Shown piece after piece: positions 42,371 to 50,613 of a stretch of DNA of 64,000 nucleotides. The notes beneath the pieces are model-generated. The model saw only the letters and a program-made list of their open reading frames with translations, had not been told where the DNA came from and ran no database searches. A program made the position numbers and the translations under genes. Origin of the DNA: Gallionellaceae bacterium (lineage in GTDB: Bacteria; Pseudomonadota; Gammaproteobacteria; Burkholderiales; Thiobacillaceae); contig JAQTLN010000013.1 of assembly GCA_028714875.1 (NCBI GenBank), positions 1 to 64,000 on the forward strand, written 5' to 3'. How positions within the stretch are numbered: the first letter of the stretch is position 1; each line of letters begins with the position of its first letter.

Positions 42371-43050
42371 AGTTATTGATTAACTTGCTCTTGTTGTGCG
42401 CGCTCAGCCTGGGTGCCGCGGCGGCTGACATGACCGAGATTCGCTACCAGGATCAGGAGCGGGATCAGTCGGCCTATACCAGCCGCATCCTGGTGCTGGG
42501 CGAGCGCCTGCGCATGGACTACGGTCACGACGATGAGGATTTCATCCTGTATGACCGCCACGCCGGCATGGTCTGGCTGGTGGCGCATGGCGAGCGACGC
42601 CTGACCGGGATACCCGCGCGGCCGATGAAAACGGTGGTGGCGGCGGTGGCCTGGCCGCAAGACTGGCGGCTTGCCCAGGAGCGTCAGGCCAGCCATGCCA
42701 ATGCCTTGTTTCAGGTACGCCTGAACGATCAGCTTTGTGTGGAATTCAAGAGCGCGCCCATCCTCAAAGCCGAGGCGCGTCTGCTGCGCGACTTCCGTCG
42801 CGCCCTGGCCGGCAATCAGGCCGATACCTGGAATGGCACACCAGAAGCGTTGCGCCAGCCCTGTACGCTGGTCGTCGACGTGCGCCTGGCGGGCCTGGAG
42901 TATCAACAGGGCCTGCCTTTGGCGATTCGCTACTGGGATGGCCGCGGCCGGGTCTACCAAAGGCATGCGCTACGAACCGCGCAACCCGAGTTGTTCGAAC
43001 TGCCATCCGCTTACCAGCGCTTCGTGCTTGGTGCCCAGTCTGACCACTAA
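42367..43050 (+). CDS. Exported hypothetical protein
   Basis: A 227-aa protein with a clear signal peptide (MKLLINLLLLCALSLGAAAA, cut before DMTEIRYQ). The mature part (EIRYQDQERDQSAYTSRILVLGERLRMDYG, FILYDRHAGMVWLVAHGERRLTGI) resembles periplasmic proteins of unknown function that bear a beta-sandwich. Start overlaps the dehydrogenase stop by 4 bases, so the two are coupled. No cofactor motif is seen. Two Cys residues could form a disulfide. Confidence 0.75.
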   Translation: MKLLINLLLLCALSLGAAAADMTEIRYQDQERDQSAYTSRILVLGERLRMDYGHDDEDFILYDRHAGMVWLVAHGERRLTGIPARPMKTVVAAVAWPQDWRLAQERQASHANALFQVRLNDQLCVEFKSAPILKAEARLLRDFRRALAGNQADTWNGTPEALRQPCTLVVDVRLAGLEYQQGLPLAIRYWDGRGRVYQRHALRTAQPELFELPSAYQRFVLGAQSDH

Positions 43051-43088
43051 CCGCCTGTGCCGCCACGGCGGGTGAGTGGGCTTTTTGC

Positions 43089-43215
43089 CACTCAGTCTAT
43101 GGGTTTGCTTGGTAATAATGAAAATAAGTAATTGATTATCTACAAATATTATTAAATTCTATTGATCAATAAAATTATTGAATGGTACGAATATTTCAAT
43201 TACGCTGATGCGGTC
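43089..43215. promoter_or_regulatory. AT-rich upstream region of the cytochrome genes with weak FNR-like site
   Basis: An AT-rich stretch stands out from the GC-rich window. TTGATTATCTACAA (43132-43145) matches the FNR consensus TTGAT-N4-ATCAA at 8 of 10 positions, and TTGATCAATA lies at 43162. The region is suited to a promoter and precedes two redox cytochrome genes. Site assignment is tentative. Confidence 0.4.
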
Positions 43216-43272
43216 TTTACCAGGAGAGGTAGAGACCTTGTATCGACCAACTTTTTTCCGGTGAGGCTGACA

Positions 43273-43611
43273 ATGCGTTACATCATGATCTTGGCTCTGG
43301 CAGGTTTCGTTTCCACCCCCGCGCTTGCCAGCATGGAACTATCCGACAAATACGAATGTACCGATTGCCATAAGCTGGACGTGAAGCCGGGCGCCACCAG
43401 GAAGAAGAAGGAAGGCCCCAGCTACAAGGAAATCGCCAAGGAATACAAAGGCAAGAAGGGCATCGAAAAGCAGCTTGTGGACAGCATCAAGAAGGGCAGC
43501 AAAGACACCTGGGCCAAGAAGTTGGGCAAGCCGAAGACCGAAATGGATGCCGAGGAAGACATCCCGGTCAAGGACGCCGAAACCATGGTGAAGTGGATTC
43601 TGACGCTGTAA
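43273..43611 (+). CDS. Small periplasmic cytochrome c (one haem)
   Basis: A 112-aa protein with signal peptide MRYIMILALAGFVSTPALA. The haem motif CTDCH (C29, C32, H33) follows quickly after the signal, and the C-terminal helix DAETMVKWILTL is typical of class I cytochromes. Candidate axial Met lies in the acidic segment TEMDAEEDIP. The lysine-rich middle (KPGATRKKKEGPSYKEIAKEYKGKKG) is like c551/c552 electron carriers. Start ATG 43273 is preferred because the longer frame from 43162 covers the AT-rich promoter region. It is probably an electron carrier for the following multihaem cytochrome. Confidence 0.88.
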   Translation: MRYIMILALAGFVSTPALASMELSDKYECTDCHKLDVKPGATRKKKEGPSYKEIAKEYKGKKGIEKQLVDSIKKGSKDTWAKKLGKPKTEMDAEEDIPVKDAETMVKWILTL

Positions 43612-43628
43612 CCAGCGCGCCACGGGGT

Positions 43629-43693
43629 GGCTGTGGAATGCCTGGGACATACCGGGCTCCCGGCCCCCACACATGTCGGCATTCCGGACAGCC
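43629..43693 (+). terminator. Hairpin after the cytochrome c gene
   Basis: GGCTGTGGAATGCC (43629-43642) and GGCATTCCGGACAGCC (43678-43693) are inverted copies around a GC-rich loop. No T tract follows, so this may be an mRNA-stabilising or processing hairpin rather than a true terminator between the two cytochrome genes. Confidence 0.5.
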
Positions 43694-43818
43694 ACGGAAT
43701 GCTTTGAGCAGAATGCAACGTGCAGCCGTTGCGTTCTCGCCGCCAGGGCTGTGATGCCGAGACAGTAAAGCCCTAGGGTTTCATGTCGCTTCGGCATCGT
43801 CGAATCAGGAGAAGAACA

Positions 43819-45774
43819 ATGGCAAGCAATGCCTTGAGATCGCTGGTCTGGATATTGATCACCGTATTTTGTCTATTGGCCGCGCCAATCTCCCAGGGCG
43901 CCGACGATCCCGCCGAGCAAGCCGGCACCGAATCGACCCCCAAAGTCATCTCCAACAAGCGCTGCATGAAGTGCCACGGCGACGAGGAAGATCAGGTCGT
44001 CAAGCGTCCCGACGGGACGGAAATCAATATCTTCGTGGACAAGGAGGTGTTCGGTCACAGCGTTCACGCCAAGCAGCTCTGCGTGGGCTGCCATAACAAC
44101 ATCTCCAAGTTGCCACACGCGGAACCGCTGCCCAAACGTGTCGGTTGTACCGAATGCCACCAGAAGACCTGGGCGGAACAGAAGGACAACCCAAATCCCG
44201 AATACAAGCGCCTGGGCGTGGTGATCAAGCAGATCGACAGCTACATGCACTCGGTCCACGCACAGCCGAACAAGCTGGACGGCAGCAAGGTCAACGCCAC
44301 CTGCGTCGACTGCCATGAAGCCCACAACATCGGCACCCTGGGCAGCCAGCAGCGCGCCGAGCACCGCCTGAAAAACCCCGAGGTCTGTGGCCGTTGCCAC
44401 GAGAAAGAGAAGGAGGCGTATCTAACCTCCGTGCACGGCAAGGCGGTGATGGAGAAGAAAGACCCCAAGGCCGCCGTCTGTTCCGACTGCCACACCACCC
44501 ACAACATCGCCTCGCCCAAGGGTGACGCGATGAAACTGGCGATCACGCAGAACTGCGGCAATTGCCACAAGGAAGAACAGAAATCCTATTTCTCGTCCTA
44601 CCACGGGCAGGTCAACCGCCTCGGCTACACGCATACCGCCAAGTGCTTCGACTGCCACGGTGGGCACAATTTGAAAGGGATAGACGATCCCACTTCCTCG
44701 GTGCACAAAAACAACCGCCTGAAGACCTGCAACACCTGCCACAAGGACGCTACGGAGAACTTCCTCGGCTTCCACGCCCACGGCAACGCGCACGACTTCA
44801 AAAAATACCCCGGCATCTGGATCACCGCGAAGTTCATGCAGGCGCTGATCATCGGCGTGTTCCTGTTCTTCTGGACGCACGTGATTCTCTGGCTGCACCG
44901 AGAGTACAAGGATCGCCAGGAAGGCAAAGGCTACATGCCCAACCCGGCCAAACCCGAAACGGTCTACTTCCGTCGCTTCACCGCGACCTGGCGTCTGGTT
45001 CACCTGCTATTCGCGGTGAGCACCATGACCCTGGTGCTGACCGGAACCACCCTGCTGTTCTCGCACACGGAGTGGGCGCAGACGGTGATCAGCCTGCTTG
45101 GCGGACCGAAGGTGGAAGCGATCATCCACCGCACCGCCGCGACCACCTGGCTGTCGGTGTTCCTGTTCCACTTCGTGACGGCCGCGCTCAACATCTGGCG
45201 CCATCGCAAGACCTTCCAGTGGTTTGGCCCCACCTCGCTGGTGCCCAACATGCAGGACTTGCGTGATGTTGGCGCCATGTTCCGCTGGTTCCTGGGCAAA
45301 GCGCCGCGCCCGAGCTTCGATCGTTGGAGCTACTGGCAGAAGTTCGATTACTGGGCGCCGTTCTGGGGTGCCGCGATCATCGGCTTCTCCGGTCTGATGC
45401 TGTTCTTCCCGACCAAAACGGCCATCCTCCTGCCGGGCTGGGTGTTCAACATCGCCACCATCGTTCACGCGGAAGAGGCATTGCTGGCCACCGTGTTCCT
45501 GTTCTCGGTGCACTTCTTCAACGTGCACTTCCGGCCGGACAAATTCCCGATGAGCACCACGATCTTCACCGGGGCGGTACCGCTGGAAGAGTTCAAGCAC
45601 GAGCACCATCTTGAGTACGAACGCCTGCTCGCCAGTGGCGAACTCGACAAGTACCTGGTGAAACCGCCCACCAAGCGGGTGGTGACCGGCTCCAAGGTGT
45701 TGGCCGCCATCCTGATCTTCGCCGGCCTCAGCCTGCTGGCGCTGGTGCTGATCGGTTACATCTCCATGCCGTAG
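43819..45774 (+). CDS. Nine-haem cytochrome c fused to a membrane cytochrome b
   Basis: A 651-aa exported multihaem protein. The signal peptide lies at about 1-28 (MASNALRSLVWILITVFCLLAAPISQGA). Nine CxxCH motifs follow (CMKCH, CVGCH, CTECH, CVDCH, CGRCH, CSDCH, CGNCH, CFDCH, CNTCH) in a cytochrome c3/NapC-like region of about 290 residues. The C-terminal half has about five to six membrane helices with His residues suited to b-haem ligation (RRFTATWRLVHLLFAVSTM, IIHRTAATTWLSVFLFHFVTAAL, VHAEEALLATVFLFSVHFFNVHF). It probably exchanges electrons between quinol and a periplasmic partner. Start ATG 43819 with AGGAGAAG in front. Confidence 0.9.
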   Translation: MASNALRSLVWILITVFCLLAAPISQGADDPAEQAGTESTPKVISNKRCMKCHGDEEDQVVKRPDGTEINIFVDKEVFGHSVHAKQLCVGCHNNISKLPHAEPLPKRVGCTECHQKTWAEQKDNPNPEYKRLGVVIKQIDSYMHSVHAQPNKLDGSKVNATCVDCHEAHNIGTLGSQQRAEHRLKNPEVCGRCHEKEKEAYLTSVHGKAVMEKKDPKAAVCSDCHTTHNIASPKGDAMKLAITQNCGNCHKEEQKSYFSSYHGQVNRLGYTHTAKCFDCHGGHNLKGIDDPTSSVHKNNRLKTCNTCHKDATENFLGFHAHGNAHDFKKYPGIWITAKFMQALIIGVFLFFWTHVILWLHREYKDRQEGKGYMPNPAKPETVYFRRFTATWRLVHLLFAVSTMTLVLTGTTLLFSHTEWAQTVISLLGGPKVEAIIHRTAATTWLSVFLFHFVTAALNIWRHRKTFQWFGPTSLVPNMQDLRDVGAMFRWFLGKAPRPSFDRWSYWQKFDYWAPFWGAAIIGFSGLMLFFPTKTAILLPGWVFNIATIVHAEEALLATVFLFSVHFFNVHFRPDKFPMSTTIFTGAVPLEEFKHEHHLEYERLLASGELDKYLVKPPTKRVVTGSKVLAAILIFAGLSLLALVLIGYISMP

Positions 45775-45796
45775 CCTTATCCGTCGAACTGAAGTG

Positions 45797-45823
45797 AAAA
45801 ACGGGCCGTTGAGGCCCGTTTTT
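45797..45823 (+). terminator. Intrinsic terminator after the multihaem cytochrome
   Basis: AAAAACGGGCC and GGCCCGTTTTT form an 11-bp stem with a 5-base loop, ending in T5. Nearly the same hairpin occurs at 61271-61297, also with a 5-base loop. Confidence 0.93.
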
Positions 45824-45891
45824 CATGGCTTGCTCGAAACGCCACGGGCGGTAAAGTGGCGCGCGCCGAACAAAATCAGCAAGGAATGCCG

Positions 45892-46236
45892 ATGATCCAA
45901 TTGAGTAAGGCACTAAACGCCTGGAAAAGCCCCGAATTTGATGCCGTCATGAAGGAAGAAATTGAACGCCTGGATGCCGATCTGCTGCCGCTGCAACAGG
46001 GCTTGACGCAAAGCAGTTATGCCAAGTCGGACAAACTGAGCGCGCGGATCATCAGCGTGGCCGACGAGCCGGATTGCCTGCGCGTGAGGGCTGGGCTGTT
46101 CTACACCGGGATCATCGCCGGCTGTAGCTGCGCTGACGACCCGACCCCGGTTGATGAGATCAACGAGTATTGCGAAGTGTGCTTCGATATCGACAAGAAA
46201 ACCGCCGAGGCGACGGTTACGTTGCGGCGGGATTAA
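45892..46236 (+). CDS. Conserved hypothetical protein with Cys cluster
   Basis: A 114-aa soluble protein (MIQLSKALNAWKSPEFDAVMKEEIERL ...). The C-terminal part IIAGCSCADDPTPVDEINEYCEVCFDIDKKT has CxC and CxxC motifs that may bind a metal or form a redox pair. I do not recognise a named family. Start ATG 45892 lies six bases after AAGGA; the ATG at 45886 has no spacing. It follows the terminator, so it has its own promoter, and precedes the CDF transporter. Confidence 0.7.
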   Translation: MIQLSKALNAWKSPEFDAVMKEEIERLDADLLPLQQGLTQSSYAKSDKLSARIISVADEPDCLRVRAGLFYTGIIAGCSCADDPTPVDEINEYCEVCFDIDKKTAEATVTLRRD

Positions 46237-46277
46237 GCTGCCGTACTTTCAGTCATCTTCCCTCCACCCGAAAAACC

Positions 46278-46883
46278 ATGCCCTGCTGTTGCGACCACGA
46301 TTGTTCCCTGGATCTTTTGCGTGAGCGTCAGCGCGGCACGCTACGCGTCGTGCTGGCGATCAATGCGGTGATGTTTTTCGTCATCGTCGCCGCCGCGTTG
46401 TACGGGCATTCGACCGCGCTCCTTTCCGACAGTCTCGACAACCTCGGCGATGCGATCACCTACGGGCTCAGCCTCTATGCGGTGTCCCGCGGCATCCGGG
46501 TGAAGGCCAAGGTGGGGCTGTTCAAGGGCGTCCTGATCTTCGTTGGCGCAAGTGTGGTGGCGGCGCAGATCGTCCATCGACTCCAGGTGCCCGAGGTGCC
46601 GCTGTTCGATGTGATGGGCCTATTCAGTTTGCTCGGCCTGGCCGCCAACGGCACCTGTTTGTTTCTGCTCTGGCGGCATCGCCACGAGGACGTGAACATG
46701 AGTTCGGTCTGGGAATGTTCGCGCAATGACATCGCCTCCAATTTGTCGGTTTTTGTCGCGGCGGGCGCGGTCTGGCTGACCGGTTCCGGCTGGCCGGATA
46801 TCGCGGTGGCGGCGGTGTTGGTGTTGCTGCTGATGCGTTCGGCGTGGCGGGTAATTGCGGCAGCCAGGGCGGAGTTGCGCTAA
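46278..46883 (+). CDS. Cation diffusion facilitator-like transporter with atypical metal site
   Basis: A 201-aa protein with about six membrane segments and the CDF layout. The first site, usually HxxxD, reads DSLDNLGDAI (D54, D58); the second, usually HxxxD, reads ECSRNDIASN (C147, D151). The N-terminus MPCCCDHDC may bind metal. It lacks the usual C-terminal cytoplasmic domain, ending at AARAELR. Other CDF-like features (LLSDSLDNLGDA, AVAAVLVLLLMRSAWRVI) fit the family. Metal specificity cannot be assigned; the Asp/Cys substitutions argue against a standard Zn site. Start ATG 46278 with no strong ribosome binding site seen. Confidence 0.8.
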   Translation: MPCCCDHDCSLDLLRERQRGTLRVVLAINAVMFFVIVAAALYGHSTALLSDSLDNLGDAITYGLSLYAVSRGIRVKAKVGLFKGVLIFVGASVVAAQIVHRLQVPEVPLFDVMGLFSLLGLAANGTCLFLLWRHRHEDVNMSSVWECSRNDIASNLSVFVAAGAVWLTGSGWPDIAVAAVLVLLLMRSAWRVIAAARAELR

Positions 46884-46926
46884 GCCTGATGCAGGTGGGC
46901 TTCCCCCGCATGCATCGGATCAGCCT

Positions 46927-46966
46927 CCGCGCTTTTTTTCCACCGCCCACACCGCCGCTTCCACCC
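46927..46966. repeat. Duplicated fragment of the narL 3' end (copy 1)
   Basis: This 40-bp stretch matches 47842-47881, inside narL, at 38 of 40 positions (two C/T changes). On the minus strand it encodes part of the narL C-terminal motif VEAAVWAVEKKRG. The two copies flank the antitoxin and broken toxin as direct repeats. Confidence 0.9.
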
Positions 46967-47084
46967 TCACCGGCATCTTGCGAACGCAGAAGAAGTGAGT
47001 CCCCGATCCGGCGGATACGACGTGTGCCGCATATGAACCCCGTTACATTAACATTCGTATCCAGCCAATCATTCGGAGCTCGAA

Positions 47085-47330
47085 ATGCACGTCACCATAG
47101 AGGAATCCACCCTGCGAGCGGCACACATGAGCCCCGACGAGTTCAAGCGGGAAATAGCGCTGCATCTCTATGAGCAAAACCGGATGACGCTCGGCCAGGC
47201 GGCGGAACTCGCTGAAACGAGTCAGTACCGTTTTCAGCACCTGCTCGCCGCGCGTGGCATTCCGGCGCATTACGGTCTTGAAGAATTCGAATCCGACTTG
47301 ACCAGGCTGCACGGCGCAACCCCGGCATGA
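47085..47330 (+). CDS. UPF0175-type antitoxin
   Basis: An 81-aa protein of the UPF0175 (COG2886) family, usually the antitoxin partner of DUF3368 PIN toxins. Typical features: VTIEESTLRAAHMSPDEFKREIALHLYEQNRMTLGQAAELAETSQYRFQHLLAARGIPAHYG, a small DNA-binding fold. It overlaps the toxin gene start by 4 bases (ATGA). The reading frame is intact, while the toxin gene is frameshifted. Start ATG 47085 is standard for the family. Confidence 0.88.
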   Translation: MHVTIEESTLRAAHMSPDEFKREIALHLYEQNRMTLGQAAELAETSQYRFQHLLAARGIPAHYGLEEFESDLTRLHGATPA

Positions 47331-47817
47331 TCGTTGTCGCCGACACCTCTCCCGTCATCAATCTTGCCGCCATCGGCCAACTCGACCTCCTCCATCGACT
47401 CTACGGCACACTCTGGATTCTCCCGATGCGGTGTATCGGGAAATCGCCGAAACCGGGGCCGGCGAACCCGGCTCCGCCGAAGTTCAGAGCCTGGTCTGGA
47501 TCGAACGTCATTCCGCCCGACGACTCGATCTGGTCACCGCCCTGCGTCTCGAACTCGATCCGGGCGAAGCCGAGGCCATTGCCCTCGCCATAGAAAGCAA
47601 ATCCGATCTCCTGTTGATCGACGAGCGCCGGGGGCGCCACATCGCCGCTCGCTTCGACCTGAAAATGCTCGGATTGCTCGGCGTCCTGGTCGAGGCCCGG
47701 CGCAAAGGACTGATTCCGTCCGTCTCCCCGTTGCTGAACGAACTGAGCCGGGCAGCGGGCTTTTACATGACCCCGGAACTGATCAACCGGGTCAAGGCCG
47801 CGTGCGGGGAAGGCTGA
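47327..47817 (+). pseudogene. Frameshifted PIN-domain toxin (DUF3368 / COG2405)
   Basis: The N-terminus MIVVADTSPVINLAAIGQLDLLHRLYGTL is in the frame that starts at 47327, ending as noise at 47593. The rest, DAVYREIAETGAGEPGSAEVQSLVWIE ... LIDERRGRHIAARFDLKMLGLLGVLVEARRKG, is in another frame from about 47425 to 47817. The shift lies near 47415-47425, where TGGATTCTCCCGATGCG can be read as IPDAV only after removing two bases or adding one. PIN acidic residues are split between the two pieces (D in ADTSP; E/D later). It is the broken partner of the overlapping antitoxin. A sequencing error cannot be excluded. Confidence 0.85.
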
Positions 47818-47834
47818 TTACCCAAACCCTGGCG

Positions 47835-48488
47835 CTATGCCCCGCGCTTCTTCTCCACCGCCCACACCGCCGCTTCCACCCGTGAGCGCAGGTTGAGTTT
47901 GCGCAGCAGGTGTTTGACGTGGACCTTGACCGTGCCCTCGGCGATGTTGAGTTCGCGGGCGATCAGTTTGTTGCTCTTGCCCAGGGAAATCTGTTCCAGG
48001 ATGCGGCCTTCCTGTTCGGTGAGGCCGGCCTGGTCGGGATCTTTCGGGCGGTTGTCTTCGCGTAGCGAATGGGCGAGCAGGCGGGTGAGGCGTTCGGTCA
48101 GCGTGACCTGGCCGGCGGCGGCTTCCTTGAGTTTGCCGACCAGTTCCTCCGGGTCCATTTCCTTCAGCAGGTAGCCGTCGGCGCCGAGGCGCAGGGCGCC
48201 GATCAAGTCTTCCGATTGGTCGGAGACGGTGAGCATGACCACGCGCGGGTCGTTGTCCCAGGTCTTCAGCACCTTGAGTACGTCCAGGCCGCTCATGTCT
48301 TTCATGTTGAGGTCGAGCAGTACCATGTCCGGTTCGAGGCGTTTTGCCATGTCGATGCCTTCCTGGCCGCTGGAGGCTTCCCCCACGACCTCGAACTGGC
48401 CGGCCATCTGCACCAGTTGCATGACACCGCGGCGGAACAAGGGATGGTCGTCAATGATGAGCAGGCGTTGCGGGGCGGAGTCGGGCAT
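47835..48488 (-). CDS. narL: Nitrate/nitrite response regulator NarL
   Basis: A 217-aa response regulator. Receiver: IIDDHPLFRRGV, phosphorylated Asp in VLLDLNMKDMSG, VVMLTVSD, ADGYLLKEMDPEEL. The LuxR-type HTH, LTEQEGRILEQISLGKSNKLIARELNIAEGTVKVHVKHLLRKLNLRSRVEAAVWAVEKK, is close to NarL of enteric bacteria. It lies 19 bp after narX and divergent from the narK-narG operon, whose promoter region carries a NarL 7-2-7 site. Start ATG 48488, with AAAGGAAA upstream. Its 3' end is duplicated at 46927. Confidence 0.93.
   Translation of the reverse strand: MPDSAPQRLLIIDDHPLFRRGVMQLVQMAGQFEVVGEASSGQEGIDMAKRLEPDMVLLDLNMKDMSGLDVLKVLKTWDNDPRVVMLTVSDQSEDLIGALRLGADGYLLKEMDPEELVGKLKEAAAGQVTLTERLTRLLAHSLREDNRPKDPDQAGLTEQEGRILEQISLGKSNKLIARELNIAEGTVKVHVKHLLRKLNLRSRVEAAVWAVEKKRGA
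47842..47881. repeat. narL 3' end segment duplicated at 46927-46966 (copy 2)
   Basis: The source copy lies inside narL and encodes its conserved C-terminal motif on the minus strand. It is in the same orientation as copy 1. Confidence 0.9.
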
Positions 48489-48507
48489 GAGGGGGTTTCC
48501 TTTGGTT

Positions 48508-50427
48508 TCAATGGGTCTGGGGCAGGGCGCGCTTGCTTCCAGTCGTGCCTCGGCTGGGGGTGAACTCCAGCGCCACGCGGGTACCGATGTGCTGGCCATC
48601 CTCCGGCTGCGTCTCGAAATTAAGGCGGCCATGCAGGGTGCGTGCGCGTTCTTCCATGATGCTCATGCCGTAGTGGTGCGGGTCGGCTGGTTTGACGATG
48701 CCTTTGCCGTTGTCGTCCACCACGAGGCGAACCGTGCCTTCCGGTAGGCAGGAGAGACTTACGCGCGCGTTCGTGGCGTTGGCGTGGTGCAGCACATTGG
48801 CGAGCGCCTCGCGGGCGATTTGCAAGACATGGATTTCCTCGTTGGGTGAAAGCGGGCAGGGGTCCAGCGCCATTACGAGTTCGATCTCCAGTTCGCCGCG
48901 CTGGGCGAATTCGGCCACGGTCTGTTCCAGCGCGGAACGCAGATTCTGGCCTTCCATCTTGAGTCGGAAGGTGGAGAGAAGTTCGCGCAACTGGGTGTAG
49001 GCGTCGGCGAGGCCAGTGCGCAGTTCCTCCAGCACATCGTCGGTCGGTTGCCCGGTGGTCATGGCGGCTTTCAGGCGGCTGACCTGAATTTTCATGTAGG
49101 CCAGCGATTGCGCCAGGGAATCGTGCAGTTCGCGGGCGATGACCGCGCGTTCTTCCAGCAGGGCGACCCGGCGGTTCTGCTCGATGCGCCGCTCGGCGCC
49201 AATGGCGACGCCGATATGGCGCGACAACGCTTCCAGCAATTGCACCTGCCAGGCATCGAGTTGTTTGCCTTCGGGAATTTCCAGGATTAGCACGCCGTAT
49301 TGGCGCTCGGCGTCGGACAGGGGCAGGGTGAGGTGGCGGTGGAAATTTTCCGTGATGCTGATGCGGGTCTGTTCACTGGCGTGGCACCACAGGCATTCCG
49401 CCTTGGCGCAGGGGTTGGCATCCCCCATTTGCATGGTGCTTGCCACCGCTTGGCCGCCACTGCCGCCGTGCTCGCCCAGACAGACGATGCCGTGGCCCAG
49501 CCCGAGCAGTTCCTCGATATCGCGCAATACCGCCAGATAGGCTTCGCGTCCGGGTGGCGCGCCGTGCAGACGGGCGATGGAGTGGTAGAGCAGTTCCAGC
49601 GACTGGTTGCTGCGGGTCAATTCCGCCGTTTTCTGCTCCACGCGCTGTTCCATGTCCTGATAGAGCTTGGACAGGTCTTCCGCCATCAGATTGAAGGCGC
49701 GGCCGAGCTGGCCCAGTTCGTCTTCCCCCGTATAGAGGGTGCGAGCCGAAAGATCGCCCTGGCCGACGCTACTGGACAACGCCAGTAGGTTTTTCAGCGG
49801 TTGTACCAGGTGCATGTGGATCAACCAGACCGTGAGAAGCACCACGATCACGGTGAGCAGCAAGGCCACGCCCAGCACCAGGCGCATGACGCGGATCTTG
49901 GCCTCGGTGGTGTCTTCCATCTGTTTGACCAGGCGGTCGAGGTGATTGACGAAGTGGGTCATGTCGTCGAGCAAGGCGGCGTGGGTGGCGCTATCCGTGG
50001 GCTTCACCCGTCCTTCCGCTGCTGCCTGGAAGCGCGGTCGGATGTTTTGCCGCCACTCGAGAAGGATGCGTTGCCAGGTCGAAGTCAGTTCGGTGTCGCC
50101 CCAGCGCGGCAGCATGGCATGGATGGCGGGGTCGCTCAGGGTGGTGTCGAAGCCGTTGATGGCCTTTTCCATGCGCGCGGCGCCATCCCACCCCGCCGGC
50201 AGCGGCGCCGCGAGATAGAGACTGACCATGCGCCAGCTCTGCATGCGCAGGCTTCCGGCGCGGTTGATCGCCTCACCGCTGCCCTGGGTGGATTCCGCCA
50301 CCAGCCCCGATACCGCCATGCCCAGCACCGCCAACAGCGCGATGGCCGCGATGGCGCCGCCCATGCGCAGAAGCAGTGAATTTTGCAGCGCCTTCCAGGG
50401 AACAACATGGGAACGAGGTTTTTGCAT
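48508..50427 (-). CDS. narX: Nitrate/nitrite sensor histidine kinase NarX
   Basis: A 639-aa membrane kinase. TM1 about 19-41, a periplasmic domain with the P-box (GSGEAINRAGSLRMQSWRM, residues about 49-67, including R61), TM2 about 183-204, HAMP about 205-257, an S-helix and a GAF-like central module with cysteines C316, C340, C345 and C348. The HisKA_3 H-box has His435 in ARELHDSLAQ, and the HATPase carries EALANVLHHANA and DDNGKG. The layout matches NarX. It is upstream of narL (19 bp apart) and divergent from narK1. Start ATG 50427; the ribosome binding site is weak. Confidence 0.93.
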   Translation of the reverse strand: MQKPRSHVVPWKALQNSLLLRMGGAIAAIALLAVLGMAVSGLVAESTQGSGEAINRAGSLRMQSWRMVSLYLAAPLPAGWDGAARMEKAINGFDTTLSDPAIHAMLPRWGDTELTSTWQRILLEWRQNIRPRFQAAAEGRVKPTDSATHAALLDDMTHFVNHLDRLVKQMEDTTEAKIRVMRLVLGVALLLTVIVVLLTVWLIHMHLVQPLKNLLALSSSVGQGDLSARTLYTGEDELGQLGRAFNLMAEDLSKLYQDMEQRVEQKTAELTRSNQSLELLYHSIARLHGAPPGREAYLAVLRDIEELLGLGHGIVCLGEHGGSGGQAVASTMQMGDANPCAKAECLWCHASEQTRISITENFHRHLTLPLSDAERQYGVLILEIPEGKQLDAWQVQLLEALSRHIGVAIGAERRIEQNRRVALLEERAVIARELHDSLAQSLAYMKIQVSRLKAAMTTGQPTDDVLEELRTGLADAYTQLRELLSTFRLKMEGQNLRSALEQTVAEFAQRGELEIELVMALDPCPLSPNEEIHVLQIAREALANVLHHANATNARVSLSCLPEGTVRLVVDDNGKGIVKPADPHHYGMSIMEERARTLHGRLNFETQPEDGQHIGTRVALEFTPSRGTTGSKRALPQTH

Positions 50428-50597
50428 GGGTGGGTATGAGTTCGTATCGACAGGCAAGTTTCGAATAGGAGACCTGCTACTCCTTTTAGCCTCGTGTTTG
50501 GGTTGAGGAAATACCCACACAGCGCCAAGGTCAACCACCCGGATCAGTGCGGTTGTAATAGTCATATATATAACAGTAACTTAGTAGGCTACCACCG

Positions 50598-50613
50598 TAC
50601 CACTTAAGGGGTA
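50598..50613. promoter_or_regulatory. NarL 7-2-7 binding site
   Basis: TACCACTTAAGGGGTA is a perfect inverted pair of NarL heptamers (TACCACT, spacer TA, AGGGGTA, whose complement is TACCCCT), the arrangement bound by NarL. A third heptamer, TACCACC, is at 50590-50596. The site is 112 bp before the narK1 start and 171 bp from narX, so it can serve either promoter. AT-rich TATATATAAC at 50567-50576 may be part of a promoter. Confidence 0.85.

Noticed and set aside
43162..43175. TTGATCAATA as a second FNR site
   Set aside because: The right half does not match ATCAA; only the left half fits.
43162..43272. Extension of the small cytochrome c to 43162
   Set aside because: It covers AT-rich promoter-like DNA and would bury the signal peptide.
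49378..49410. CxxCH haem motif in NarX (C345, C348, H349)
   Set aside because: It lies in the cytoplasmic central module after the second membrane helix, so c-haem attachment is not expected; it belongs to the cysteine cluster of NarX.
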